Shown one piece after another: positions 7,403 through 14,098 of a stretch of 24,010 nucleotides of DNA. The stretch's first letter is position 1. Each line of letters starts with the position of its first letter. The notes below the pieces were generated by a model. The model did not search any database. It was given only the letters and a program-made list of their open reading frames with translations, and was not told where the DNA came from. Source of the stretch: Bog-532 sp036495425. GTDB lineage: Bacteria > Actinomycetota > Actinomycetes > Streptosporangiales > Streptosporangiaceae. The DNA lies in assembly GCA_036495425.1 (NCBI GenBank), contig DASXMW010000317.1, forward strand, positions 1 through 24,010, given 5' to 3'. The translations under genes and the position numbers were made by a program.

Positions 7403-8830
7403 CTACGCGGTCATCGGCAGCTCGACGGTGACCTCGGTCGGGCCGCCGGGCGGGCTGTCCACCTGCAGCTGGCCGTCCACCGTGCCGACCCGGCGCTGCA
7501 GTCCGGCCAGGCCGCTGCCCGCCCCGAGTTCGGCGCCGCCGATCCCGTCGTCGCTGACCCGCATCCGCAGCACCCGGCCCCGGTCCGACGGCGCGATGTC
7601 CGCGGTGATCTCGATTTTGTTGGCCCGGCTGTGCTTGATCGCGTTGGTCAGCAGTTCGGCCGCGCAGAAGTAGGCGATGGTCTCGATGGCCGGCGACGGC
7701 CGTCCCGGCGGCTCGGGTGGCACGTCGGCGGTGATCGTGACCGGAATCGCGCTGCCCGCGGCCAGCGTGGCCAGGGCCTCACCCAGGCCGGTGTCCAGCA
7801 CTGGCGGGTGGATGCCGCGGACCAGTTCGCGCAGCTCGACCAGGGCTTCCTTGGCGCCCAGGTGGGCGGCGTCAACCAGTTCGCGGATCCGGTCCAGGTC
7901 AGCCGGTTCACCCTCGCGGCCCAGCTTCTCCTTGGCCATGCCCAGGTTCATGGCCATGGCGGCCAGCCGGACCTGGGCGCCGTCGTGCAGGTCCCGTTCG
8001 ACCTGGCGGAGCAGCGCCACCGAGTCGTCGACCGCGGCCGACCGGGCCAGTTCCAGGTCCCGGACCCGCTGGGTCAGCGAACCCGGACCGAGCAGGGACC
8101 GGATCAGCCACCGGTCCACCGACACCGCGCCCCGGGTCAGCCAGGGCGCGGCCAGCAGCAGAGCCACCCCGAACACGGTGATCCACACCGTGCCGGCCCA
8201 GGTGCCGGCCTGGATGGTGGCGTCGAACGGCGGGGGGGTGGCCGCGGGCAGCGGCCGCAGCGTGGTCCCGGCCGCGTGGTTGCGGAACAGCGGCCACCAG
8301 ACCGGGTAGCCCAGGTCGATCACGCCGCAGACCCAGAACCCGAGCGCGAAGTACTGCAAGGTGATCACGGGCAGCTTGAGCAGCAGGTAGCCGGTGGCCC
8401 GCCAGCCGGTCGCGTCCCGCAGCCGCGCGTCCAGCCGCAAGATGATGCTGCCGGACGGGCGGCGAAACGGGGCGGGCGGCGTGACCTGCGCGTTCAGGAA
8501 CCGGCCGGCCAGGCGGCGGTTCCATCCGGCCAGGCGCCGGGCCAGCCGCAGGTTCAGCACCAGCAGCATCAGCCCGATCACCGTGCCCAGCACCGAGCAG
8601 GAGACCAGCAACCCCGTCGGCAGCAGGAAGATGATGACCAGGAAGCCGGCCAGCCCCAGCGCGACCGAGATCAGGCAGTACAGGGCCTCGCGCCGGGCCC
8701 GGGCCGTGAGCGGCGCCCGCAGCAGGACCCGGGCCAGCGCGGACGGCCCGGCCCGGGCGATAAGGCCACGGGCCGGGGCCACGTTCCCCCGGAACAGCTC
8801 ACTCACGAGCCCATTGTCGGGGTCAAACAT
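7403..8830 (-). CDS. Sensor histidine kinase (HisKA_3/LiaS-DesK type) with N-terminal membrane sensor
   Basis: The 475-residue protein has four hydrophobic segments (about residues 52-70, 75-95, 146-172 and 210-230) forming a membrane sensor. The dimerisation/phospho-acceptor motif RQVERDLHDGAQVRLAAM follows, with H282 as probable autophosphorylation site, then a GHKL ATPase domain with N-box ELLTNAIKHS and G-box SDDGIGG. The HDGAQ variant is typical of kinases paired with NarL-family regulators. ATG 8830 overlaps the permease stop codon by 8 nt, giving translational coupling. GTG 8806 is an alternative start, with GACAAT six nt upstream. The sensed signal is unknown; coupling to a transporter suggests membrane stress or the transported compound. 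Confidence 0.92.
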   Translation of the reverse strand: MFDPDNGLVSELFRGNVAPARGLIARAGPSALARVLLRAPLTARARREALYCLISVALGLAGFLVIIFLLPTGLLVSCSVLGTVIGLMLLVLNLRLARRLAGWNRRLAGRFLNAQVTPPAPFRRPSGSIILRLDARLRDATGWRATGYLLLKLPVITLQYFALGFWVCGVIDLGYPVWWPLFRNHAAGTTLRPLPAATPPPFDATIQAGTWAGTVWITVFGVALLLAAPWLTRGAVSVDRWLIRSLLGPGSLTQRVRDLELARSAAVDDSVALLRQVERDLHDGAQVRLAAMAMNLGMAKEKLGREGEPADLDRIRELVDAAHLGAKEALVELRELVRGIHPPVLDTGLGEALATLAAGSAIPVTITADVPPEPPGRPSPAIETIAYFCAAELLTNAIKHSRANKIEITADIAPSDRGRVLRMRVSDDGIGGAELGAGSGLAGLQRRVGTVDGQLQVDSPPGGPTEVTVELPMTA

Positions 8831-9653
8831 CTCGTTTGGCGAGCACGTACGCGCCCGCGCCGAGCAGGACCACCGCGTACAGGCAGAGCAGGGCGAAGCC
8901 CAGCCCCGGGGACAGCGTGTGAGCTTCCGGCTTGACCGCGGTGATCGAGCTGGCCGCGATCTGCTCGGGCAGGAACTTCGCGACGCCGTCCCGCACCGAC
9001 TCTGGCAGCGGCAGGGTCAGGAACGGAATGACGAAGATCAGCCCGGCCGCGGCCGCGATCCCGCCCGCGGTGCGCCGGATGATCGCGCCCAGGCCCAGTC
9101 CGAACAGCCCGGTCAGCGCCACGTAGCCGCCCGCCATCAGCACCGCCCGCGCCACCCCCGGCGTGGCCAGGGTGACGTGCGGGACACCGTGACCCAGCAC
9201 GAGCTCGCCCGCGAAGAAGGTGATGAACGCCAGCACCTCCCCGGCCAGCAGGGCGGCCCCGCCGAACACCGCGACCTTGGCCGCCAGCACCAGCGGGCGC
9301 CGCGGGGCGGCCGCGAACGTGGCCCGGACCAGGCCCGAGGAGAACTCGCTGGTGATCGTGAGCACGCCCAGCACGGCCATGACCAGCTGGCCGATGATCA
9401 GGCCGGTGAAGCCCTGGTTGGTCGGGTCGAAGGTGGCCCGGTCGGCGGCGGACATGTGGCCCCAGTGGGCCGACAGCAAGCTGTTGACCAGGACCGCGAA
9501 GCCGACCATGCTCACGGCCAGGATGCCGAAGCCCCAGCCCGTCGAGCGCAGGGTCCGCAGCTTGATCCATTCCATCCGGGTCAGATCAGAAAACCCATAA
9601 TGATCTCGAAGGTCACGGGTGCGGGTCTCGGGTACAGCCGTGGTGGCGGTCAT
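8823..9653 (-). CDS. ABC-2 family transporter permease
   Basis: The 276-residue protein has a cytoplasmic N-terminus (about 40 residues, with RMEWIKLRTLRST immediately before the first helix) and six probable membrane helices. The stretch TSEFSSGLVRATFAAAPRR between the second and third helices is the typical conserved loop of BcrB/NatB-like ABC-2 permeases. Its ATG overlaps the ATPase stop as ATGA, and its own stop overlaps the kinase start. It would form an exporter with the 9650-10393 ATPase. Similar ABC-2 pairs with a linked LuxR-type two-component system often handle peptide antibiotics or toxic lipids, but the substrate here is not established. Confidence 0.9.
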   Translation of the reverse strand: MTATTAVPETRTRDLRDHYGFSDLTRMEWIKLRTLRSTGWGFGILAVSMVGFAVLVNSLLSAHWGHMSAADRATFDPTNQGFTGLIIGQLVMAVLGVLTITSEFSSGLVRATFAAAPRRPLVLAAKVAVFGGAALLAGEVLAFITFFAGELVLGHGVPHVTLATPGVARAVLMAGGYVALTGLFGLGLGAIIRRTAGGIAAAAGLIFVIPFLTLPLPESVRDGVAKFLPEQIAASSITAVKPEAHTLSPGLGFALLCLYAVVLLGAGAYVLAKRDV

Positions 9654-10393
9654 GACGCGCTCCCCAGGTAGTGGTGGCCGTTGCTCTCGTAGTCGGTGGC
9701 CCCGGCGGTCAGATCCAGGAACGCCTCTTCCAGCGAGGTCGACCGGGACGACAGCTCGGCCACCGTGGTCTGAGCCAGCAGCCGGCCCTGGCCGATCACG
9801 ATCAGGTCGCTGGCGGTCAGCGCCACCTCGCTGATCAGGTGGCTGGAAATCAGCACCGTGCGGCCATCGGCGGCCAGCGACCGCAGCAGCGAGCGCAGCC
9901 AGCGGATGCCCTCCGGGTCCAGGCCGTTCACCGGCTCGTCCAGGATCAGCACCTCGGGGTCGCCCAGCAGCGCGGTGGCGATGCCGAGGCGCTGGGCCAT
10001 GCCGAGGGAGTACTTCCCGGCCCGGCGGCCCGCGGCCTCAGCCAGCCCGACGATGTCGAGCACTTCGTCGACCCGGCGGGCGGGCAGCCGGTTGCTCGCG
10101 GCCAGCGCGGCCAGGTGGGCCCGGCCCGGGCGGCCCGGGTGGAACGACCGGGCCTCCAGCAGCGTGCCGACCCGGCGCAGCGGCCAGCCCAGCTCGTGGT
10201 AGCCGCGGCCGCCGATCCAGGCCTGGCCCTCATCCGGCCGGTCCAGGCCGATGATCATCCGCATGGTGGTCGACTTGCCGGACCCGTTGGGCCCCAGGAA
10301 CCCGGTCACCGTGCCCGGCTTGACCTCGAACGTCAGCCCGTCCACGGCCACCGTCGGCCCGTATCGTTTGGTGAGGCCTCGGACCTCGATCAT
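9650..10393 (-). CDS. ABC transporter ATP-binding protein (BcrA/NatA-like)
   Basis: The 247-residue ATPase shows Walker A GPNGSGKST (about 34-42), Q-loop region RRVGTLLEARSFHP, signature YSLGMAQRL (about 132-140), Walker B VLILDEPVNGLDPEG (about 152-166) and H-loop ISSH. The Q-loop position holds LLEA rather than a standard Q, as in BcrA-like proteins. The start ATG 10393 has a strong ribosome site. It is the first gene of the ABC-ABC-kinase-regulator operon and overlaps the permease by 4 nt. A possible promoter (TTCTGC, 17 nt, TAGCGT; 10469-10441) precedes a leader of about 40 nt. Confidence 0.95.
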   Translation of the reverse strand: MIEVRGLTKRYGPTVAVDGLTFEVKPGTVTGFLGPNGSGKSTTMRMIIGLDRPDEGQAWIGGRGYHELGWPLRRVGTLLEARSFHPGRPGRAHLAALAASNRLPARRVDEVLDIVGLAEAAGRRAGKYSLGMAQRLGIATALLGDPEVLILDEPVNGLDPEGIRWLRSLLRSLAADGRTVLISSHLISEVALTASDLIVIGQGRLLAQTTVAELSSRSTSLEEAFLDLTAGATDYESNGHHYLGSAS

Positions 10394-10399
10394 GTTCGT

Positions 10400-10405
10400 C
10401 CTCCC
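10400..10405 (-). promoter_or_regulatory. Strong ribosome-binding site
   Basis: GGGAGG on the minus strand lies 6 nt before ATG 10393. It is among the best Shine-Dalgarno matches in the window and contrasts with the leaderless starts of many neighbours. Confidence 0.75.
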
Positions 10406-10440
10406 GTATTCAGCGCGGTGATGCCTTGTTTCGCTTCATC

Positions 10441-10469
10441 ACGCTAGAAACAGGCGGCCTCCGGCAGAA
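10441..10469 (-). promoter_or_regulatory. Putative promoter of the ABC-kinase-regulator operon
   Basis: On the minus strand TTCTGC (10469-10464), a 17-nt spacer and TAGCGT (10446-10441) form a plausible sigma-70-type promoter. Transcription would start near 10434, leaving a leader of about 40 nt before ATG 10393. Confidence 0.4.
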
Positions 10470-10491
10470 CATGGCTGACCCCCGCCTTTGA

Positions 10492-10509
10492 CCGGGGGTT
10501 AACCCCCGG
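10492..10509. repeat. Perfect 18-bp palindrome within a G5/C5 tract cluster
   Basis: CCGGGGGTTAACCCCCGG is its own reverse complement. As RNA it gives a 7-bp stem with a TTAA loop. Further C5/G5 tracts lie on both sides (10479-10483 and 10512-10516), so several mutually exclusive hairpins are possible. It sits between the nitrile hydratase alpha stop and the ABC operon start. It may act as a terminator (although no T-run follows), an attenuator or a dimeric operator. Confidence 0.6.
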
Positions 10510-10526
10510 GTCCCCCGGGCGACCTT

Positions 10527-10544
10527 GCTTCTTGCTGTTATCAG
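10527..10544 (-). repeat. 18-nt 3'-end repeat, copy C
   Basis: This is identical to the core CTGATAACAGCAAGAAGC. Its TGATAA lies exactly 48 nt (16 codons) beyond that of copy B, so the two are in the same frame. Its flanks (G before, A after) differ from the T/G flanks of copies A, B and D. Confidence 0.9.
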
Positions 10545-10574
10545 CCGTCGAGGCTCCCGGCATCACCGCCCCCC

Positions 10575-10592
10575 GCTTCTTGCTGTTATCAG
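10575..10592 (-). repeat. 18-nt 3'-end repeat, copy B, overlapping the nitrile hydratase alpha stop
   Basis: The repeat supplies the TGA stop (10591-10589) of the nitrile hydratase alpha gene, followed at once by an in-frame TAA. The final codons read GTC TGA TAA CAG CAA GAA GCG, the same as in copy D at the amidohydrolase gene. Confidence 0.92.
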
Positions 10593-11197
10593 ACGGGGGC
10601 GGTGCCGATGAGGCCGTTGCGGGTGACCAGGGCGGCGAGGTCGTCGCTGGTCAGGCCGTCGGTGCCCGCGGGGCGTACGGGAAGGACCAGGTAGCGGACC
10701 TCGGCGGTGGAGTCCCAGACCTCGATAGCGGTGGAATCCGGCAGGTGCAGGCCGAACTCGGCCAGCACCACCCGGGGCTCGCGGACGGCCCGGGACCGGT
10801 AAGCCAGGCTCTTGTACCAGCTCGGCGACGGGCCCAGCAGCGACAGCGGGTAGCACGAGCACAGCGTGCAGACGATCATGTTGTGCCGCCCCACGCCGTT
10901 GGCCACCACCCGCAGCTGGTAGTCGCTGGTCTGGGGCCCGTAGCCGGCCTCGGCGGCGGCCGCCGAGCCGTCGGCCAGCAGCCGGTCGCGGAAGCCCGCG
11001 TCGGTCCAGGCCCGGGCGACCAGGCGGGCCCCGTTGACCGGGGAGGCGTCGGCGTAGAACCGGGCCAGCAGCTCGTCGATCTCCTCGTCGCTGGCCAGCC
11101 CGGCCGCGATCACCCGTTCCTCCAGCCGGCGGACCCGGGCCGCCACCGGCAGGTCCTCATGCGGCTGGCCGGGGGCGTGGTCGTGGTCGCCGCTCAC
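10589..11197 (-). CDS. nthA: Nitrile hydratase alpha subunit, cobalt type
   Basis: The 202-residue protein carries the metal-claw motif VCTLCSC, with ligand cysteines C110, C113 and C115. Thr at position 111 marks the cobalt type (iron enzymes have Ser). WYKSLAYRSRAVREPR follows the motif, as in the family. The enzyme hydrates nitriles to amides in the cytoplasm; the thiocyanate hydrolase gamma subunit is homologous and cannot be excluded. GTG 11197 overlaps the stop of the preceding gene as GTGA, better than the longer ATG 11260 alternative. It is the third gene of a cluster with the two beta-half genes. The stop codon lies inside repeat copy B. No metallochaperone other than the beta halves and no adjacent amidase is seen. 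Confidence 0.93.
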   Translation of the reverse strand: MSGDHDHAPGQPHEDLPVAARVRRLEERVIAAGLASDEEIDELLARFYADASPVNGARLVARAWTDAGFRDRLLADGSAAAAEAGYGPQTSDYQLRVVANGVGRHNMIVCTLCSCYPLSLLGPSPSWYKSLAYRSRAVREPRVVLAEFGLHLPDSTAIEVWDSTAEVRYLVLPVRPAGTDGLTSDDLAALVTRNGLIGTAPV

Positions 11198-11463
11198 GGG
11201 CTCTCCTCCAGATAGCACTCCCACAGGTCCGCCACCACCGTGTGCGTCCCGGTCCCCCACAGGCCGGACCCGTGGAAGCGGACCGCGTACACGGGCTCGA
11301 CCCGCGGCTCGGCCCGGCCGCGGGCCACGTCGTCGGGCAGCGGGGCGGCCGGGGCCACCGCCACCACCTCACCGACCTGCCCGTGCAGGTAGCGGGGCAG
11401 CCGGGTGTGATGGTCCGGGTCGGCGGTGCGGGCCCGGACCCGGCTGCCGGGCGGGAACCTCAT
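11194..11463 (-). CDS. Nitrile hydratase beta C-terminal half (SH3-like domain) as a separate protein
   Basis: The 89-residue protein starts MRFPPGSRVRARTADPDHHT. It aligns with the C-terminal SH3-like barrel of nitrile hydratase beta: HTRLPRYLHGQVGEV, then PDDVARG, EPVYAVRF, LWG and the terminal DLWECYLEESP. Its ATG overlaps the stop of the N-terminal-half gene as ATGA, and its own stop overlaps the alpha start as GTGA, so the three proteins are translationally coupled. In thiocyanate hydrolase the alpha subunit corresponds to this half. It would pack against the alpha subunit and help form the active site. It could equally be annotated as a nitrile hydratase beta subunit or SH3-like protein. 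Confidence 0.9.
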   Translation of the reverse strand: MRFPPGSRVRARTADPDHHTRLPRYLHGQVGEVVAVAPAAPLPDDVARGRAEPRVEPVYAVRFHGSGLWGTGTHTVVADLWECYLEESP

Positions 11464-11726
11464 CGCACGCCCTTCCGTTCCAGCAGGACCTCCAGGGCCT
11501 CCAGCCAGCGCCCGAAGTACGGCGCGGCCAGGTAGCGCCCGGGCGGGATGGACTCGATCGCGTCCCGCATCTCGTCGCCGGTGAACAGCCCGCGCCGCAG
11601 CAGTATCCGCTGCAGCGCGAACACCCGCGCCTCCCAGTCCGCGCTGAACTGGGCGGGCTCGGCCGGATCGCCGGGATCGACCGGGCCGAACCCGGTCTGC
11701 CCGCCCACGTCGTGCACCCTGCTCAT
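11460..11726 (-). CDS. Nitrile hydratase beta N-terminal half / accessory protein
   Basis: The 88-residue protein starts MSRVHDVGGQTGFGPV, the characteristic beginning of nitrile hydratase beta (HDxGG..G.GPV). It ends with YLAAPYFGRWLEALEVLLERKGV, the conserved helix that closes the N-terminal half of beta. It stops there, and the rest of beta is encoded by the next gene, overlapping as ATGA. Thiocyanate hydrolase beta and toyocamycin nitrile hydratase show this split, and cobalt-loading activator proteins also resemble this half, so either a structural or an accessory role is possible. The start ATG 11726 has no ribosome site but has a -10 box (TACCGT) 7 nt upstream, suggesting a leaderless transcript. 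Confidence 0.88.
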   Translation of the reverse strand: MSRVHDVGGQTGFGPVDPGDPAEPAQFSADWEARVFALQRILLRRGLFTGDEMRDAIESIPPGRYLAAPYFGRWLEALEVLLERKGVR

Positions 11727-11733
11727 GGTCGTG

Positions 11734-11750
11734 ACGGTAACCGATACGGT
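11734..11750. promoter_or_regulatory. Overlapping divergent leaderless promoters
   Basis: The minus-strand -10 TACCGT (11739-11734) ends 7 nt before ATG 11726. The plus-strand -10 TACGGT (11745-11750) ends 6 nt before GTG 11757. Only 30 bp separate the two start codons, so the -35 region of each promoter must lie inside the opposite gene. The two promoters probably compete for polymerase. Confidence 0.55.
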
Positions 11751-11756
11751 CGGAAC

Positions 11757-13046
11757 GTGACCAGCTTCCGCCACCCCGGCACCGTGCTCACCGACCACAC
11801 CTTCCGCCTCCCGCTCGACTACGGCCGGCCCGACGGCGAGCAGATCGAGGTCTTCGCCCGCGAGGTCGTCGCGGCCGGCCAGGCCGGGAACCCGGGCGAC
11901 CGGCCCTGGCTGCTGTATCTGCAGGGCGGCCCGGGCATGCGCTCGCCGCGGCCGGTGGGGCGGGACGCCTGGCTGGACCGGGCCCTGCAGGACTACCGTG
12001 TCCTCCTGCTCGACCAGCGCGGCACCGGCCGGTCCACCCCGGCCGACCGGCTGTCGCTGGCCCGGCTGGACGGCCCGCGGGCCCAGGCCGGCTACCTGGC
12101 CCACTTCCGGGCCGACAACATCGTCCGCGACGCCGAGCTCATCCGCCGCCAGCTGGCCGGCGGCGCACCGTGGAGCGTGCTGGGGCAGAGCTTCGGCGGG
12201 TTCTGCACGGTCACCTACCTGTCCCTGGCCCCGGAGGGGATCCGGGAGGCCTTCATCACCGGCGGCCTGCCCGGCCTCGACGTCACCGCCGACGACGTCT
12301 ACCGGGTGGCCTACCCGCGGGTGGCGGCCAAGGTCACCGAGCACTACGAGCGCTATCCGGACGACGTCGAGGCGGCCCGGCGGATCGCCCGCCACCTGGC
12401 CACCCACGAGGTGCGGCTGCCGTCCGGCATGCTGCTGACGGTGGAGAACTTCCAGGCCCTGGGCCACATGCTGGGCACCGGCAGCGGCAGCCACGAACTG
12501 CACTACCTGCTCGAGGACTGTTTCACGGCCGGGGAGCTGAACGACGAGTTCCTCTACCGCGCCCAGCCCCACCTGTCCTACGCGGGCAGCCCGCTGTACG
12601 CGGTGCTGCACGAGGCCTGCTACGCCCAGGGCACCGCGACCGGGTGGTCGGCGCAGCGGGTGCGGGCCGAGTTCCCGGCCTTCGATCCGGCGGTGGCCGT
12701 CGACGGCGATGACCCGGTCACGTTCACCGGCGAGATGATCTACCCCTGGATGGTCGAGAACGACCCGGTCCTGCGCCCGCTGCGGGAGGCCGCCGACCTG
12801 CTGGCCGAGCGGGACGACTGGCCGCTGCTGTACGACCCGGCCCGGCTGACCGCCAACACCGTGCCCGCCGCCGCGGCCGTGTACTTCAACGACATGTACG
12901 TCGACCGCGACGACTCGCTGCACACGGCGGTGGGCGTCAATGGCCTGCGGCTGTGGGTGACCAACGAGTACGAGCACGACGGGCTGCGCAGCAGCGACGG
13001 CAAGGTGCTGGACCGGCTGATCGCCATGGTGCGCGGGGACATCTGA
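11757..13046 (+). CDS. Alpha/beta hydrolase of the prolyl aminopeptidase (S33) family
   Basis: The 429-residue hydrolase has an oxyanion-hole motif QGGPG (family HGGPG, with Gln for His) near residue 61. DQRGTGRS lies near 84 and the nucleophile elbow GQSFGG near 143. Candidate acid and base occur late: an Asp in YFNDMYVD (about 380) and the His in NEYEHDG. Family members remove N-terminal proline or cleave other small peptides and amides. The length of about 430 fits the longer actinobacterial proline iminopeptidase-like branch. No signal peptide is visible, so it is probably cytoplasmic. GTG 11757 follows a -10 box at leaderless distance. It is divergent from the nitrile hydratase genes, but no functional link is evident. 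Confidence 0.88.
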   Translation: MTSFRHPGTVLTDHTFRLPLDYGRPDGEQIEVFAREVVAAGQAGNPGDRPWLLYLQGGPGMRSPRPVGRDAWLDRALQDYRVLLLDQRGTGRSTPADRLSLARLDGPRAQAGYLAHFRADNIVRDAELIRRQLAGGAPWSVLGQSFGGFCTVTYLSLAPEGIREAFITGGLPGLDVTADDVYRVAYPRVAAKVTEHYERYPDDVEAARRIARHLATHEVRLPSGMLLTVENFQALGHMLGTGSGSHELHYLLEDCFTAGELNDEFLYRAQPHLSYAGSPLYAVLHEACYAQGTATGWSAQRVRAEFPAFDPAVAVDGDDPVTFTGEMIYPWMVENDPVLRPLREAADLLAERDDWPLLYDPARLTANTVPAAAAVYFNDMYVDRDDSLHTAVGVNGLRLWVTNEYEHDGLRSSDGKVLDRLIAMVRGDI

Positions 13047-13098
13047 CCCGCCACGGCCGGCGCCGATGATTTCCGGGTCCCCGGATCGTCGGGACGGC

Positions 13099-13596
13099 AT
13101 GAATATTCCTGAACCCGTCGTAGCCGAGCGGGCCCCGCAGCCGTACGTGTCGATCCCGCGCACCGTCACCATGGCCACGATCGCCTCGGCCGCCGACGAG
13201 ATCCCCGGGCTGATCGGCTGGCTGGCGTCCCGCGGGACCACCCCGGCCGGGCCCCCGTTCCTGCGCTACAACGTCATCGACATGGAGCGGGAGCTGCAGA
13301 TCGAGGCCGGGGTCCCGGTGGCCGCCCCGGTCCCGGCCGAGGGCCGGGTGCAGGCCCGGGAACTGCCCGGCGGCCGTTACGTGACCGCCACCCACTCCGG
13401 CCCGTTCGACCAGCTGGTGGGGGCCGTGCGTGACCTGCTCGACTGGGCGGCGGCCCAGGGCCTGACCTGGGACAAGCAGGACTCGCCGGAGGGCGAGCGG
13501 TGGGGCTGCCGGCTGGAGATCTACCCGGTCAATCCGGCCGAGCAGCCCGACCCGGCGAAGTGGGAAACCGAGCTGGCGTTCCGGCTGGCTGACTAG
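13099..13596 (+). CDS. GyrI-like small-molecule-binding protein
   Basis: The 165-residue protein has the two-repeat layout of GyrI/AraC effector-binding domains: VVAERAPQPYVSIPRTVTM at the start, a central FLRYNVIDMERELQIEAGVPV, then ARELPGGRYVTATHSGPFDQL and a final CRLEIYPVNP. There is no DNA-binding domain, so it is a stand-alone sensor or scavenger domain. Such proteins bind hydrophobic or cationic small molecules, and some hydrolyse them. ATG 13099 is preferred because the domain begins within 10 residues; ATG 13066 would add 11 residues. It begins 52 nt after the hydrolase gene on the same strand. Its last 68 nt overlap the end of the convergent membrane-protein gene. Confidence 0.87.
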   Translation: MNIPEPVVAERAPQPYVSIPRTVTMATIASAADEIPGLIGWLASRGTTPAGPPFLRYNVIDMERELQIEAGVPVAAPVPAEGRVQARELPGGRYVTATHSGPFDQLVGAVRDLLDWAAAQGLTWDKQDSPEGERWGCRLEIYPVNPAEQPDPAKWETELAFRLAD

Positions 13597-14080
13597 CGGC
13601 CGGACCGGCCGGGCTGAGCGGTACCGCCAGCGTGATCACGCGCAGGCGGCCGCCCGCCTGCCCGATCACCGCGACCAGCCGTCCCCGCCGGCCCGTGGCC
13701 GGGGCCGCCACCGGCCAGCCCTCGCTCTCCCCCGGGGCCACGACCCCCATCGTGTCCTGGGCCCCGGGGCCGAACCGGGGCTGACGGGTGCGCAGCGGCA
13801 CCCGCGCGTTCAGCCCGGGCACCAGCCAGCCCGGCAGGTGGCTGCGCCGCACGGACAGGCCGACCAGGACCGGGACCGGGCCCGGGTTGTGCACCCAGGC
13901 CAGCACCGACCGCGGCGCGCCCTCGGGGTGCCCGGCCCCGGTGCAGGCGGCCCGGGACGGCGCGGCCCGGACCGTGACGTCGAGCGGCCGGTCACCGTCG
14001 CGCAGGCCCTTCAGCCCGGCCGCCAGCAGCGCCAGCAGCGCGGCGGCGGCGGCCACGACGAGGACCAGGATCATCAGCAC
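13529..14080 (-). CDS. Membrane-anchored protein of unknown function
   Basis: The 183-residue protein has one N-terminal membrane helix (about residues 2-22, rich in Leu/Val/Ala) followed by a basic GLKGLRDG. A soluble domain of about 130 residues contains VLAWVHNPGPVPVLVGLSVRR, reminiscent of a beta-rich extracytoplasmic fold, and then a Pro/Ala-rich tail. I do not recognise the family. GTG 14080 has a clear GGGGAGG ribosome site five nt upstream. The gene is divergent from the MocR-type regulator (56 bp apart) and the sites at 14099-14149 lie between them, so it is a candidate target. Its 3' end overlaps the GyrI-like gene by 68 nt. Confidence 0.68.
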   Translation of the reverse strand: MLMILVLVVAAAAALLALLAAGLKGLRDGDRPLDVTVRAAPSRAACTGAGHPEGAPRSVLAWVHNPGPVPVLVGLSVRRSHLPGWLVPGLNARVPLRTRQPRFGPGAQDTMGVVAPGESEGWPVAAPATGRRGRLVAVIGQAGGRLRVITLAVPLSPAGPAASQPAGTPARFPTSPGRAARPD

Positions 14081-14098
14081 GGATACCTCCCCGGGATG

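Noticed and set aside
10527..10592. Repeat copies as a CRISPR array or insertion-sequence ends
   Set aside because: Spacing is irregular (48 nt, then kilobases), copies all point one way with no inverted partner, and no transposase or cas gene is present.
11727..13241. N-terminal extension of the nitrile hydratase beta-half frame to 593 codons
   Set aside because: Residues before MSRVHDVGG are shadow sequence over the S33 hydrolase. The beta family begins at MSRVHD and a -10 box precedes that ATG.
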